Below, one piece after another: positions 38,328 to 48,339 of a DNA stretch of 55,463 nt; within the stretch, counting starts at the first letter, position 1, and each line of letters begins with the position of its first letter. The notes under the pieces were generated by a model. That model was not told the origin of the DNA. It worked only from the letters and a program-made list of their open reading frames with translations, and made no database searches. This DNA comes from Magnetococcales bacterium (lineage in GTDB: Bacteria > Pseudomonadota > Magnetococcia > Magnetococcales > Magnetaquicoccaceae), in assembly GCA_015231375.1 (NCBI GenBank), contig JADGBT010000027.1, positions 1 to 55,463 on the forward strand, given 5' to 3'. Position numbers and translations under genes: made by a program.

Positions 38328-39563
38328 ATGGCCATTGAATTCGAGACGACAACGGAACCGTTGCAGCGCATCAAGGTCGTCGGCGTTGGCGGTGGTGGCG
38401 GCAATGCCATCAACAACATGATTCAGGCCCAGCTCGAAGGAGTGGAGTTCATCGTGGCCAATACCGATGCGCAGGCATTGGCCCGGAATCTGGCTCCGAC
38501 CCGTCTGCAAATCGGCGCCAACATCACCCGTGGACTCGGGGCCGGCGCCAAGCCCGAAGTGGGCATGCGCTCCGCCGAAGAGAGCCGGGAGAGCATCAAG
38601 GAGTCCCTGGAAGGGGCGGATATGGTGTTCATCACCGCCGGCATGGGCGGCGGCACCGGAACCGGCGCGGCTCCGGTGATCGCCCAGTTGGCCAAGGAGA
38701 TGGGCATCCTGACCGTGGCCGTGGTGACCAAGCCTTTCGGCTTCGAGGGTCGCCGTCGCCTCCAGTACGCCGAAGAGGGACTCAAGCAACTGCGGGATCA
38801 CGTGGATACGGTCATCACCATCCCCAACCAGAAGCTCTTGAGCATCGTCGGCAAGAACACCACCATCCTCGAAGCCTTCCGCAAGGCCGACGACGTGCTG
38901 TTGCAGGCGGTCCGGGGCATCACCGACCTGATCACCATCACCGGTCTGGTCAATGTGGACTTCGCCGACGTGCGCACGGTCATGAACGAAATGGGCCACG
39001 CCCTGATGGGCGCAGGCGAGGCCGTGGGCGACACCCGCGCCCTGGACGCCGCCACCCAGGCCATCTCCAGCCCGCTGCTGGATGAAATCTCCATCCACGG
39101 CGCCCGTGGCGTGCTCATCAACATCACCGGCGGCTACAATCTGGCCCTCCAGGAGGTGGATGAGGCGGTGACGGTGGTCAAGGACATGGTTCACGACGAC
39201 GCCATCATCGTCGTCGGCGCCGTGCTCGACGAATCCATGGAGGATTCGGTCCGGGTCACGGTCGTGGCCACGGGCATCGGCGGGGCCGAACAGGTCGCCT
39301 TTCCCAGCAAAGAGAACCTCTCCTCCCCCAAGAATCAAACCGTCAACAAACAAACCACCACCGCGCGTCCCGGATACAAGGCCGCCACTCCCCCGGTCAA
39401 AGAAACCAGCATGAACGACACCTCCGATCCGAAAAAATCGTCGGTCGTGCGCCCTTTCCGCCGCACCGGCCGCAACATGGATGACTACAACGGCGGCATC
39501 GAACAGTCCAACAACGAAGACACCTTCGACATCCCCACCTTCTTGCGCCGTCAAATGGACTGA
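38328..39563 (+). CDS. ftsZ: Cell division tubulin-like GTPase FtsZ
   Basis: 411 residues. Forms the Z ring. GTP-binding [16 protein letters not shown] and the tubulin signature GGGTGTG at residues 107-113; the T7 catalytic loop [11 protein letters not shown] is present. After the core (about 315) comes a Ser/Thr/Lys-rich linker and the conserved C-terminal peptide [11 protein letters not shown] that binds FtsA. AAGGGGA lies before the ATG. Followed by the terminator at 39639-39675, which ends the dcw unit. Confidence 0.97.
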   Translation: MAIEFETTTEPLQRIKVVGVGGGGGNAINNMIQAQLEGVEFIVANTDAQALARNLAPTRLQIGANITRGLGAGAKPEVGMRSAEESRESIKESLEGADMVFITAGMGGGTGTGAAPVIAQLAKEMGILTVAVVTKPFGFEGRRRLQYAEEGLKQLRDHVDTVITIPNQKLLSIVGKNTTILEAFRKADDVLLQAVRGITDLITITGLVNVDFADVRTVMNEMGHALMGAGEAVGDTRALDAATQAISSPLLDEISIHGARGVLINITGGYNLALQEVDEAVTVVKDMVHDDAIIVVGAVLDESMEDSVRVTVVATGIGGAEQVAFPSKENLSSPKNQTVNKQTTTARPGYKAATPPVKETSMNDTSDPKKSSVVRPFRRTGRNMDDYNGGIEQSNNEDTFDIPTFLRRQMD

Positions 39564-39976
39564 CCCACACCCATCCGACACCCCGCGATCCCCGTCGTCG
39601 TCGATTCAACCGACCATGAACGGATGCCAAAAAAGACCAGGGCGGTCCCTTGATATCCAAGAGACCGCCCTTTTTCATCTTCCGACGGCAAACATGAGGC
39701 TTGACTTTGGCCCCCGGAGGCGTTTTCCACCGCTTTTTTCCTTCTCCGGACCCATTCTATCCGGTATATTGGAATTTTTGATTACTGTTGAACATGACTG
39801 TTTGTGCGTTGGCACTATACTTGCTTTAACCATCACAACCGAAACATTGGGAGCGTCAAGAGCCTCACAACCGCCGTCACTTTGACACCTGCGGACCTGA
39901 AATCGGCTCACACTCCCATGGATACCCGAAAAAAATGGGTCCCAACAATGGATCATATTTAACGGAACCTACTGAC
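39564..39976. other. Intergenic region between ftsZ and lpxC
   Basis: 413 bp with the terminator at 39639-39675, then an A/T-rich part (39760-39850) that probably holds the lpxC promoter. TATACT at 39816 is a good -10 candidate, but no -35 element stands at the right distance. Confidence 0.5.
39639..39675 (+). terminator. Intrinsic terminator of the dcw cluster after ftsZ
   Basis: AGGGCGGTC (39639-39647) pairs with GACCGCCCT (39663-39671), with a small inner CTTG/CAAG pairing. It is followed by TTTTT and lies 75 bp after the ftsZ stop. Confidence 0.9.
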
Positions 39977-40909
39977 ATGGTTTTTCAACGCACACTCAAG
40001 AACACCATCCGTTGCACCGGGATCGGCCTCCACGGAGGCAACAAGGTCTATCTCTCCTTGCGACCGGCGCCGGAAAACACCGGCATCGTCTTCCACCGCA
40101 TCGACCTGGGCGGCGCCCTGATCCCGGCGCGGGTGGAAAACGTGGTCGACACCCAGCTATGCTCCACCATCGCCAACGCCGAAGGGGCCAGAGTCTCCAC
40201 CGTGGAACACCTCCTGGCCGCCTTCGCGGGCCTGGGCGTGGACAACGCCTACGTGGACCTGGACAGCCCGGAAGTGCCGATCATGGATGGCAGCGCCGCC
40301 CCTTTCGTCTTCTTGATCCAGTGCGCCGGCATCGTGGAACAGCGGGTCGCCAAAAAGTGGTTGCGCATCAAGAAATCCATCTCGGTGACCCACGAAAACA
40401 AACGCGCCTCGTTCCATCCGTGCGACCAGTTCCGTTTGAGTTTCCACATCGATTTCGATCATCCCCTGCTCGCGGAACAGGGCGTGGAGATCGACGTCAC
40501 CGAAACCACCTTCATCAAGGACATCAGCCGGGCGCGCACCTTCGGATTCCTCAAGGATCTGGAAACCCTGCGCGCCAACGGACTGGCCCGGGGCGGCTCC
40601 CTGGACAACGCCATCGTCATCGGCGACTTCCGGATCCTCAACGAAGGCGGATTGCGCTACGAAAAGGAGTTCGTGCGTCACAAGATCATCGACGCCATCG
40701 GAGACCTCTATCTGCTGGGCCGTCCGATCCTCGGCCACTTCAAGGGTGTCCGCTCCGGCCATGCCATGAACAACCTTCTCTTGCGCAAACTCCTGGCCCG
40801 CACCGATGCCTGGGAGTTGGTGGAGTCCACCGAACATGCCTCTTTCGCGGAATATGTCCCGACCGCAGTGCCGCGTGTGCGCCAGGCCGCCGTTGCTTTC
40901 TCCATGTGA
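39977..40909 (+). CDS. lpxC: UDP-3-O-acyl-GlcNAc deacetylase
   Basis: 310 residues, zinc amidase, committed step of lipid A synthesis. Start [18 protein letters not shown] matches LpxC. Zinc ligands are H78 in [12 protein letters not shown] and H235 with D239 in [15 protein letters not shown]262 in SGHAMNN is the general acid. The ATG at 39977 was preferred over an in-frame ATG at 39935 that adds 14 residues without similarity. It is separated from ftsZ by a terminator, so it is transcribed on its own or with the DUF4390 gene downstream. It marks the organism as an LPS producer. Confidence 0.95.
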   Translation: MVFQRTLKNTIRCTGIGLHGGNKVYLSLRPAPENTGIVFHRIDLGGALIPARVENVVDTQLCSTIANAEGARVSTVEHLLAAFAGLGVDNAYVDLDSPEVPIMDGSAAPFVFLIQCAGIVEQRVAKKWLRIKKSISVTHENKRASFHPCDQFRLSFHIDFDHPLLAEQGVEIDVTETTFIKDISRARTFGFLKDLETLRANGLARGGSLDNAIVIGDFRILNEGGLRYEKEFVRHKIIDAIGDLYLLGRPILGHFKGVRSGHAMNNLLLRKLLARTDAWELVESTEHASFAEYVPTAVPRVRQAAVAFSM

Positions 40910-40949
40910 GCCGTCTGCCGCGCTCACGACATGCCACACCTCCCGCCCC

Positions 40950-41501
40950 GTGAAAGCCTGGATCGCGCTGCTGGCGATCCTGCTTTCCGGGTGCGGGAAA
41001 GATCCGCTCCCCACCCCACCCCCCGTCATCCAGGAGGCCTCCCTGCTGTTGCAGGGTGACAAGCTCTTCGCCCAGGTCTCCCTGACCAGCGCGTTCCAGA
41101 CCCGGATCGGACAACAACTCAAACAGGGCGATCCCCTGCTGGCCACCTATCGGTTTTCCGTCATGCGTCAACCGAAATGGCTGCCGGATACCCGCATCCT
41201 CGACAAGGAGATCCAGCGTCACATCCGCATGCGCCTGATCACCGAACGCTACGAAATGCGCGAAGAAAACAGCAGGCTGGTCCACTACGCCAGCAGCGAG
41301 CACGAAGCCATGAACTTTTTCGCCAATCCCCGCTTCATTCCGCTGCATGGCCGCTTCAAGCCCCTGCCGGGCATGCGCTATCAACTGCGCACCCACGTCT
41401 CGATCACCCCGGAAGGGATGTCGCGCATGTTCCAGCTCCTGGACCGCTGGCTGACCCTGAATCAATCCATGGATTTCTTCCATCAGTCGGAACTGCCATG
41501 A
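40950..41501 (+). CDS. DUF4390 family lipoprotein
   Basis: 183 residues from a GTG start. The N-terminus VKAWIALLAILLSGCGKDPL has a lipobox (LLSGC), so it should be a lipid-anchored periplasmic protein. The body (TSAFQTRIGQQLKQGDPLLATY through GMRYQLRTHVSITPEGM) matches the DUF4390 family, often encoded before NtrY-type kinases. Its TGA overlaps the kinase ATG, so it may be part of the sensing complex (inference). The start is not certain: no good Shine-Dalgarno precedes the GTG, and the frame is open further upstream into lpxC. Confidence 0.78.
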   Translation: MKAWIALLAILLSGCGKDPLPTPPPVIQEASLLLQGDKLFAQVSLTSAFQTRIGQQLKQGDPLLATYRFSVMRQPKWLPDTRILDKEIQRHIRMRLITERYEMREENSRLVHYASSEHEAMNFFANPRFIPLHGRFKPLPGMRYQLRTHVSITPEGMSRMFQLLDRWLTLNQSMDFFHQSELP

Positions 41502-43732
41502 AACCGTTCATCCAACCGTTTCGTCTCTGGTATCTGCTGCTGGTGCTGCTGCTGGTGGCCACCATCACCTTTCTGACCGCCCAGGGGTTGCGGGGCGCGG
41601 CGGCCGTGGGCAGCGGCGATTACGGAGTGGTCTTTCTGATTCTGCTCTACGTCAACTTGTTCTTGGCGCTGGCGCTGGGCTTCTTGGTGCTGCGCCACGT
41701 CTTCCGGCTCTGGCTTGACCGCAGACAACGACGCACCGGCTCCATGCTGCGCACCCGCATGGCCTTGATGTTCGTGGCCCTCTCCTTGCTGCCCACCTTG
41801 ATCATCGCCATCCTGTCGGTCAATTTTCTCAACCGGGGCGTGGACTCCTGGTTTTCCGACCGCATCGCCCACGCCATGGATACCGCCCTGGATGTCTCCC
41901 GTTCCTACTACCGGGAGAGCCAGCGCAATGTGCGTCACGACGCCGAAGGGATCGTGCGCAACCGCGCGCTGTCCTCCTCCCTGGCCCTGGATGACGACGA
42001 GGCCCTGTCGGCCATCCTGGAGGTGGAACGCGCGGCGCGGGGACTCGACGAGGTGGCCATCCTGCGCCCGGACGGCACCCGCATCGCCCGCGCCGGAGAG
42101 TTGCCCTTCGACCCTCTGCCCGACCTGGACGCGCTCATGGAAGGAGCCTCCAAGGCCTTGGTGGTCACCAGCGACGCCGGAGACCGGGTGCGGGCCTTTG
42201 TCCCCCTGGACGATACCTATGTCCTGTCCACCGGCCACTGGATCGACCGTCAGATCCTCGGCCAACTGGAAACCACCGAATCGGTCTATGTGGACTATCG
42301 CAATCTGCGCGCCTCCCACGGACTGCTCAAAGCCAACCACACCGTCACCTTGGCCCTGATCGCCTTGCTGCTGATCCTGGCGGCCATCTGGTCGGGATTC
42401 CGCATCGCCGACGACCTCACCGATCCGATCGCGGAACTGATCGTCGGCGCCCGCAAGGTGGCCATCGGCGATCTGACCGTCACCTTGTCGGTCACCGGCA
42501 ACGACGAGTTGGCCACCCTCATGGCCGCCTTCAACGCCATGACCCGCAAGCTCCAGGAGAACCACGACGAACTCCAGGCCACCAACGCCCTGCTCGAAGA
42601 GCGTCGCCATTTCATGGCCGCCATTGTCCAGCACATCTCCGCCGGAGTGATCAGCGTCAACCGGAGCGGGGAGATCACCCTCATGAACCCCGCCGCCGGC
42701 ATACTGCTGGGCATCGACAGCCAACAGGCCATCGGCCATCACTACCGCGCCATGCTGCCCGAATCCATGCTCACCCCCTTGGCCCGGGGCAATCCGCGAC
42801 GCAGCGCTCCGGCCAACTCCAACGCTCCGGAAGAAGGCGCCACCCAGTTCCAGATGCAAATCCAGGCCGCCGACCGCACCCGTACCCTGATGGCCCGCGT
42901 CACCCCCCTGGATGACGGCGCGGGCGTCAGTCACGGCTTCATCGCCACCTTCGACGACATCACCGACATTCTGCTGGCGCAACGCAGCCACGCCTGGAGC
43001 GAAGTGGCCCGCCGCATCGCCCACGAAATCAAGAACCCCCTCACCCCGATCCAGTTGTGGGCCCAGCGTCTGCGCCGCAAATACATGAAACATCAAACCG
43101 AAAGCTGCCCGGACTGGCAGGTGCTCGACGAAGGGACCAATGCCATCATCAGTCAGGTGGAGGAGTTGCGGGTGCTGGTCAACGAATTTTCCACCTTCGC
43201 CCGTCTGCCCCGACCCGAACTCACCCCCAACGATCTGCACGCCGGCATCCGCGAGGTGCTGCTGCTGCATCGGGCCGAATTGGAAAAAATCACCGTCACC
43301 ACGGCGTTCACCCCGGAACTGCCCTGGTTCTCCCACGACCGGGGACAGCTCAAACAGGTGTTCACCAATCTGGTTTCCAATGCCATGGCCGCCATCCGTG
43401 AACGCAACGAATCGAGTTTTCTTGCCATTTCCACCGAGGTTACCGACAATGGCGACTGGGTGCGCATCCAGATCGCCGATTCGGGTTCCGGCATCCCTCC
43501 CGGCGACCGGGACCGCATTTTTGAACCCTACTTCACCACCAAGGCCACAGGAGTCGGATTGGGCATGGCCATCGTCAAGAAAATCATCGAGGATCATGGC
43601 GGCACCATCCGGATCCGCCAATCCCAATGGAATGGCGCGCTGATCGAAATCCGTCTGCCGATTCAGGGCGTGGCGACTCCGCCCCCGGTTTTGTCCCACT
43701 CTGCGGATCAGGAACCCACCCCACTGCCATGA
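41498..43732 (+). CDS. ntrY: NtrY-type sensor histidine kinase
   Basis: 744 residues. Membrane helices at about 9-29, 46-68 and 84-105, an extracytoplasmic region (about 110-280), then a fourth helix near 290-310. HAMP (about 312-365), PAS (about 385-490) and HisKA with H509 in ARRIAHEIKNPLTPIQL follow, then HATPase with NLVSNAMAAI, DSGSGIPP and GVGLGMAIVKKI. This domain order is that of NtrY, which acts with NtrX in nitrogen or redox-linked control and, in several bacteria, envelope regulation. The start overlaps the DUF4390 stop (ATGA), and ntrX starts 4 nt before its end. Confidence 0.9.
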   Translation: MKPFIQPFRLWYLLLVLLLVATITFLTAQGLRGAAAVGSGDYGVVFLILLYVNLFLALALGFLVLRHVFRLWLDRRQRRTGSMLRTRMALMFVALSLLPTLIIAILSVNFLNRGVDSWFSDRIAHAMDTALDVSRSYYRESQRNVRHDAEGIVRNRALSSSLALDDDEALSAILEVERAARGLDEVAILRPDGTRIARAGELPFDPLPDLDALMEGASKALVVTSDAGDRVRAFVPLDDTYVLSTGHWIDRQILGQLETTESVYVDYRNLRASHGLLKANHTVTLALIALLLILAAIWSGFRIADDLTDPIAELIVGARKVAIGDLTVTLSVTGNDELATLMAAFNAMTRKLQENHDELQATNALLEERRHFMAAIVQHISAGVISVNRSGEITLMNPAAGILLGIDSQQAIGHHYRAMLPESMLTPLARGNPRRSAPANSNAPEEGATQFQMQIQAADRTRTLMARVTPLDDGAGVSHGFIATFDDITDILLAQRSHAWSEVARRIAHEIKNPLTPIQLWAQRLRRKYMKHQTESCPDWQVLDEGTNAIISQVEELRVLVNEFSTFARLPRPELTPNDLHAGIREVLLLHRAELEKITVTTAFTPELPWFSHDRGQLKQVFTNLVSNAMAAIRERNESSFLAISTEVTDNGDWVRIQIADSGSGIPPGDRDRIFEPYFTTKATGVGLGMAIVKKIIEDHGGTIRIRQSQWNGALIEIRLPIQGVATPPPVLSHSADQEPTPLP

Positions 43733-45108
43733 ACCGAACCATTCTGATCATCGACGACGAAGAGGCGATCCGCACCAGTCTGCGCGGCATCCTGGAAGAC
43801 GAAGAGTACCCGGTCATCGAGGCCGCATCCGGAGAAGAGGGGCTGGCCATCCTGGAACAACACGAGGTGGCGGCCATTCTCCTCGACATCTGGATGACCG
43901 GCATCGACGGCATCGAGACCCTGCGGCGCATCAAGACCCAGGAGAAAAACCGCGTCCGGGAGACGGAAATTCCGGTGATCATGATGTCGGGTCACGGCAC
44001 CATCGAAACCGCCGTCTCCGCCACCAAGGAAGGGGCGTATGATTTCTGCGAAAAGCCCCTCTCCCTGGATCGGGTGCTGCTGTTGCTGGACCGGGCGATC
44101 CACACCTACGATCTGGCGCGGGAGAACCGGGAACTCAAGGCCCAGATGGATTCGGTGCCGCCGATGATCGGGGACTCTCCGGCCATGCGCATCCTGGAAG
44201 AAAAACTGCTGCGGGTGGCCCCCACCGAAGGGTGGGTGCTGATCTCCGGAGAAAACGGCACCGGCAAGGAGGTGGCGGCCCGACGACTGCACGCCCTGTC
44301 CAACCGCGCGGCCGGACCGTTCATCGCGGTCAATTCGGCGGCCATTCCGGAAGAGTCCATCGAGATCGAACTGTTCGGCCAGGAGACGACCAGCGCCAAC
44401 GGTCAACGCATCACCCAGGCGGGTCGCTTCGAGCAAAGCAACCGGGGCACCCTGTTTCTGGACTCCATCGGCGACATGTCCCTCAAGACCCAGGCCAAGA
44501 TCCTGCGCGCCTTGCAAGAACGCCGCTTCGAGCGGGTCGGAGGGCGGCGTTCGATCCAGGTGGATGTGCGGGTGATCGCGGCCACCAACAAGGATCTGCA
44601 AGAAGAGATCAATCAGGGCCGCTTCCGCCTGGATCTGTTCTACCGGCTGAATGTGATCCCCATCGCCATCCCCGCGCTGCGGGAACGGCTGGAGGATCTG
44701 AAACCCCTGGTGGACTATTTTCTCAAGATCAACCAGGCCACCCTGCCGCAACAGCGATCTTTCTCCCCGGCCTCCATGGCCTGTCTGGCCCAGTACCATT
44801 GGCCCGGCAATGTGCGCGAATTGAAAAATCTGGTGGAGCGACTGCTGATCATGGCGCCGGGCACGGTGATCGATCCGGAGGATCTGCCGGCCTTCATCCA
44901 CCACAAACCCGGCGCCACCCCCACCAACACCCCCTGGGACACCCTGCTGGAAAACGAGAATCTGCGCGATGCCCGTGTGGCCTTCGAACGGATCTTTCTC
45001 AAGACCCAGTTGGCGCGCCACAACGGCAACATCTCCCGCACCGCCGAAGTGATCGGCATGGAGCGCTCCGCGCTGCACCGGAAGTTGAAAACCCTGGGGT
45101 TGGACTGA
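43729..45108 (+). CDS. ntrX: NtrX-type response regulator
   Basis: 459 residues. Receiver domain (1-125) with phospho-acceptor D53 (ILLDIWMTGIDGIE); AAA+ domain (about 140-370) with Walker A GENGTGKE and Walker B TLFLDSIGD; C-terminal Fis helix-turn-helix (NGNISRTAEVIGMERSALHRKL). The sigma-54 contact loop is missing: the place of GAFTGA reads GQETTSANGQRITQAG. That is the usual state in NtrX, which therefore probably regulates ordinary promoters rather than activating sigma-54. ATGA overlap with ntrY. Confidence 0.92.
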   Translation: MNRTILIIDDEEAIRTSLRGILEDEEYPVIEAASGEEGLAILEQHEVAAILLDIWMTGIDGIETLRRIKTQEKNRVRETEIPVIMMSGHGTIETAVSATKEGAYDFCEKPLSLDRVLLLLDRAIHTYDLARENRELKAQMDSVPPMIGDSPAMRILEEKLLRVAPTEGWVLISGENGTGKEVAARRLHALSNRAAGPFIAVNSAAIPEESIEIELFGQETTSANGQRITQAGRFEQSNRGTLFLDSIGDMSLKTQAKILRALQERRFERVGGRRSIQVDVRVIAATNKDLQEEINQGRFRLDLFYRLNVIPIAIPALRERLEDLKPLVDYFLKINQATLPQQRSFSPASMACLAQYHWPGNVRELKNLVERLLIMAPGTVIDPEDLPAFIHHKPGATPTNTPWDTLLENENLRDARVAFERIFLKTQLARHNGNISRTAEVIGMERSALHRKLKTLGLD

Positions 45109-45155
45109 TAGAATCAAAAAATGAAGGATTGGGAACCACTCCCTGGAGCAGCGTG

Positions 45156-46397
45156 ATGAAGCCACTCGACTCGGTGATGATCGACAAGATCCTCTTGCAA
45201 TACGATCAGCAGAAGAAAACCTATCAGGATTTCCTGGATCGGACCCTGACGCTGATCAAGGAGTTCATCGTGCCCGATGGTCCGAAGATCCATTCGATTG
45301 TCGGTCGCATCAAGGAAAAAGAGAGCCTGGCGGAAAAACTCCAGCATCCGAAAGACCCCTATGCCTCCCTCAACGCGATTCCCGACATCGCGGGGATTCG
45401 CATCATCACCTATTTCGAAGAGGAGGTGCAGGTCATCTCGGAGATCATCCGGCGGGAGTTCAACGTCTTCGCCTCTCCGGAGCAGCCCAAAACCCAGTCG
45501 AGCGATCCCAACCGGTTTGGCTACACCTCCACCAATCTCCAGGTGGGCCTGCTGGACAACCGGCTGGAACTGATCGAATACCGCCGTTTCCGGGGATTCC
45601 TGGTGGAGTTGCAGGTCCGTTCGGTGTTGCAGCACGCCTGGCTGGAGATCAACAAGCACCTGGGCTTTCAGACCCGGGAACACTGTCCGCCCCACAAACA
45701 GCGCGAGTATGCGCGAGTCACCTCGCTGTTCGAACTGGCGGATCTGGAACTCAACCAGATCAAGCCGTTCGCCCATCAACCCAAAAAGTCCAACCGTCTC
45801 GGAGATCCGGGATTCGCACCGGGAGAGGCCCTGCCGCCCCTGCCGGATCTGCCCTTCGAGCCCATTCCTTCGGGAGATGAGGAGCAAAACAGCACACCAC
45901 CGCTCCCCCAAACCGTCCCCACCCCCGCCGCCAGGGCCGGACTGCTGGAAAAAATACCCGCCGCCAGCCTGATCCGTCAGGAGGAGATGGAGCGCTTCGT
46001 GCTGGACAACCGTCTGATCAACGCCTACGACCGCAAAATCGCCGACCACTACGATACCCGACTGATCTTCAAGACCCAAAGCATCCTCACCCTCACCGAG
46101 GCCTGCTTCCATCTGGACATCCCCAATTTGGCGGAAGCCGGAGAGTTGATCCGCCACAACGAAAAACTGATCAAGCCCTTTGCCCGCATCCTCTTTGGCG
46201 ACCCGGCCGTGGCCAAATACGAACACATCTCCCGTGGCGTCACCCTGCTGGTGATCTGCTGCGTGCTGGCGACCAAAACCGGACACACCAACACGGTCTT
46301 TCAGTTCCTCACCCGCCACCATTTTGAGAACGATCCAACGGTTACCGGCCTCTCCACCGAACTGATCGAGTGTTTACAAGAACATCTCTCCCCCTGA
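45156..46397 (+). CDS. RelA/SpoT-domain (p)ppGpp synthetase-like protein with an unassigned C-terminal region
   Basis: 413 residues. Residues about 40-200 are a RelA/SpoT nucleotidyltransferase domain: HSIVGRIKEKESLAEKLQ, DIAGIRIITYFEEEV and FLVELQVRSVLQHAWLEINKH hold the expected Arg/Lys, Asp and Glu residues. The usual GYxSxH reads GYTSTNLQVGL, with Asn for His. There is no hydrolase HD domain, TGS or ACT domain, so it is of the small-alarmone-synthetase kind with an added C-terminus. That part (about 215-413) starts with a Pro-rich linker, then a helical region without a match I know. GGAG lies before the ATG. The product should be cytoplasmic. It may be an alarmone synthetase, or a relative with another nucleotide product. 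Confidence 0.8.
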   Translation: MKPLDSVMIDKILLQYDQQKKTYQDFLDRTLTLIKEFIVPDGPKIHSIVGRIKEKESLAEKLQHPKDPYASLNAIPDIAGIRIITYFEEEVQVISEIIRREFNVFASPEQPKTQSSDPNRFGYTSTNLQVGLLDNRLELIEYRRFRGFLVELQVRSVLQHAWLEINKHLGFQTREHCPPHKQREYARVTSLFELADLELNQIKPFAHQPKKSNRLGDPGFAPGEALPPLPDLPFEPIPSGDEEQNSTPPLPQTVPTPAARAGLLEKIPAASLIRQEEMERFVLDNRLINAYDRKIADHYDTRLIFKTQSILTLTEACFHLDIPNLAEAGELIRHNEKLIKPFARILFGDPAVAKYEHISRGVTLLVICCVLATKTGHTNTVFQFLTRHHFENDPTVTGLSTELIECLQEHLSP

Positions 46398-46454
46398 TCC
46401 TCCATCCCCCGCCGCTTTTTCTGCCACGCGCGCCGCCAACACCGGCCCAAACGC

Positions 46455-46483
46455 TTGAACAATCCCGCGCTTTGGCTTACCAT
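46455..46483 (+). promoter_or_regulatory. Candidate promoter upstream of the SPOR/ccm genes
   Basis: TTGAAC (46455-46460), 17-bp spacer, TACCAT (46478-46483), 4/6 and 4/6 matches, 155 bp before the SPOR gene in a gap of 241 bp after the RelA/SpoT gene. Spacing is ideal, hexamers are only fair. Confidence 0.35.
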
Positions 46484-46638
46484 AACTCAAACGGATGCTC
46501 CAAAAAAAACGGCGTCAATGATGTGAATGGCTTGCTTATTGCAAACATACCGGACTACCAAGTCCGTATGACGCGCCAACCGAATCGCGGACCGTCTTCT
46601 CACACACACGCAAAAACATAACATCCGATAAGGCTCTT

Positions 46639-47595
46639 ATGAAAGCATCACCCAATCGCGAACAGTTCCTGTTTCTGGTGACCGGCGGCATCATCCTTGT
46701 CCTGATCCTCATGGTGGTGATCTTCAACATGGTCCGCACACCCGGTGATCTCATCGCCGAAAAGGAGCCGCAACCAACGCCCAAGGTCAAAGTCGGCGAC
46801 CGCACCGCAGACAGCAACAAATCCGCCTGGCTCACCCAGGTGGCTCCGGCGCCGATTTTCAATCCGGATGGCGCCCAGAACCCAACCGAACCCAAGGTGG
46901 AAATCGACGCCAAGGATCTGACCGCGCCCGACAACAGCCAGCCGGACGCCTCCAAACCCCAGGAGGCATGGAATCCCAAAGAGGCCTCGGCGCTGGAATC
47001 GGCCCGTCTGGAGTCCCGTCCCCTCTCCCGGGATGGCGGACTGACCCCGGCCAAAAACACGCCCGGCGAATCCCACTCGCCCCCTCCCATGCCGCGCATG
47101 GCCGCCGACGGTCCCGGATCCCGCACCGCGCCGCCCGCTCCCGTGCGGGGGGAAACCGCCCATCCCCCCCAACCCTCGGCCCAGGACGCGGAACGCGCCG
47201 ACCACGGCAACGATCCCAACGCCGCCCTCGGCTCACCCCCGAGACGCCAGACCAAAAACGCTCCCAAAAACCAGACCGACGAACCCGAAGAGTCCGCCGA
47301 CCCCAACGACAAGACCCTTCAGAAATCCGCCACGCCCCCTCCGGCCGGTTTCTCGGTCCAGGTCGCCTCGTTCAACGATACCGAACACGCCACCGCCTTG
47401 GCCAACAAGCTGTCCAACCTGATGTTCGACGGCAAACGCATGCCTGTCTACCAGAACAGTCAGAAAACCGGAAAAAAGAGCGTGTTCCGGGTCCGTCTCG
47501 GCCCCTTTCCCACCCAGGCGCGCGCCCAGCAGGCCGCCAATCTGGCCAACGCCAAAACCGGAGTCAAGGGGACGATCCTCGGATCGAACCAGTAA
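46639..47595 (+). CDS. SPOR-domain membrane protein
   Basis: 318 residues. Short cytoplasmic N-terminus, one membrane helix at about 12-34 (FLVTGGIILVLILMVVIFNM), a Pro/Ser/Lys-rich periplasmic linker of about 190 residues and a C-terminal SPOR domain (about 234-318, GFSVQVASFNDTEHATALAN to the end). SPOR domains bind denuded glycan strands at septa, so this is probably a division-associated protein of the FtsN/DedD type. ccmA follows after 9 bp, though the function is unrelated, so co-transcription with the ccm genes is likely. Confidence 0.88.
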   Translation: MKASPNREQFLFLVTGGIILVLILMVVIFNMVRTPGDLIAEKEPQPTPKVKVGDRTADSNKSAWLTQVAPAPIFNPDGAQNPTEPKVEIDAKDLTAPDNSQPDASKPQEAWNPKEASALESARLESRPLSRDGGLTPAKNTPGESHSPPPMPRMAADGPGSRTAPPAPVRGETAHPPQPSAQDAERADHGNDPNAALGSPPRRQTKNAPKNQTDEPEESADPNDKTLQKSATPPPAGFSVQVASFNDTEHATALANKLSNLMFDGKRMPVYQNSQKTGKKSVFRVRLGPFPTQARAQQAANLANAKTGVKGTILGSNQ

Positions 47596-47604
47596 CCCAA
47601 TGGC

Positions 47605-48339
47605 ATGACACACACCCCGCGCGCCACCCCTCCCCCTGCCGACCACGACGCCACCCCTCCGGTGGTGATCCAGCTGGAAGGGGTGCATCACCGCTTCGGA
47701 CGCCATCGGGTGCTTCAGGGAATCGACCTGACCCTGCGCCAGGGAGAGTGCGTGGCCTTGTACGGGGCCAACGGATCCGGCAAATCCACCCTGCTGGCCC
47801 TGCTGGCCACCCTCTTGACCGTGCGCCAGGGCCAGTATCGACTGGATGGCCTGGATGTGACGCAACACGGCAACGAGGCCCGCGACAAACTGCTGTTCGT
47901 GGGCCATCAAACCCATCTCTACGGCCACCTCACCCCGGTGGAAAACCTGTTGTTCTTCCGCGATCTGCGGGGACTCGACCTTCCGGAATCCCGGCTGCGT
48001 CAGGCCATCGACACCGTGGGTCTGGCCAAAGCCGCAGACAAGCCCGTGCAATGGTTTTCCGCCGGCATGCGCAAACGTCTGGCCCTGGCCCGCATGCTCC
48101 TGGCCCATCCCCGGCTGCTGCTGCTCGATGAACCCTACTCCGCCCTCGATATCCAAGGGGTCCACTGGCTCAACGCCATCCTGACAGACTATCTGCGCGC
48201 CGGCGGCGCCCTGGTGATGGCCAGTCACGATCCGGAACGGGTGGCGGCCCTGCCCCATCGCCCCCATCACCTGGCGCGCGGCGTGCTTTCCCCCATGCCC
48301 CTCCCTCAGCCGCCCCTTCCGGAGCCAACCCCGTGCTGA
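47605..48339 (+). CDS. ccmA: Haem exporter ATP-binding subunit CcmA
   Basis: 244 residues, ABC ATPase of System I cytochrome c maturation. With CcmBCD it releases holo-CcmE. Walker A GANGSGKST at 54-62, signature WFSAGMRKRLALARML (an ABC signature of the degenerate type usual for CcmA) and Walker B LLLLDEPYSALD. It overlaps ccmB by 7 nt. First gene of ccmABCDEFGH. Confidence 0.93.
   Translation: MTHTPRATPPPADHDATPPVVIQLEGVHHRFGRHRVLQGIDLTLRQGECVALYGANGSGKSTLLALLATLLTVRQGQYRLDGLDVTQHGNEARDKLLFVGHQTHLYGHLTPVENLLFFRDLRGLDLPESRLRQAIDTVGLAKAADKPVQWFSAGMRKRLALARMLLAHPRLLLLDEPYSALDIQGVHWLNAILTDYLRAGGALVMASHDPERVAALPHRPHHLARGVLSPMPLPQPPLPEPTPC

Noticed and set aside
39935-39976. Longer lpxC N-terminus from an ATG at 39935
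   Set aside because: The 14 added residues have no LpxC similarity, and the family starts at the QRTLKN segment.
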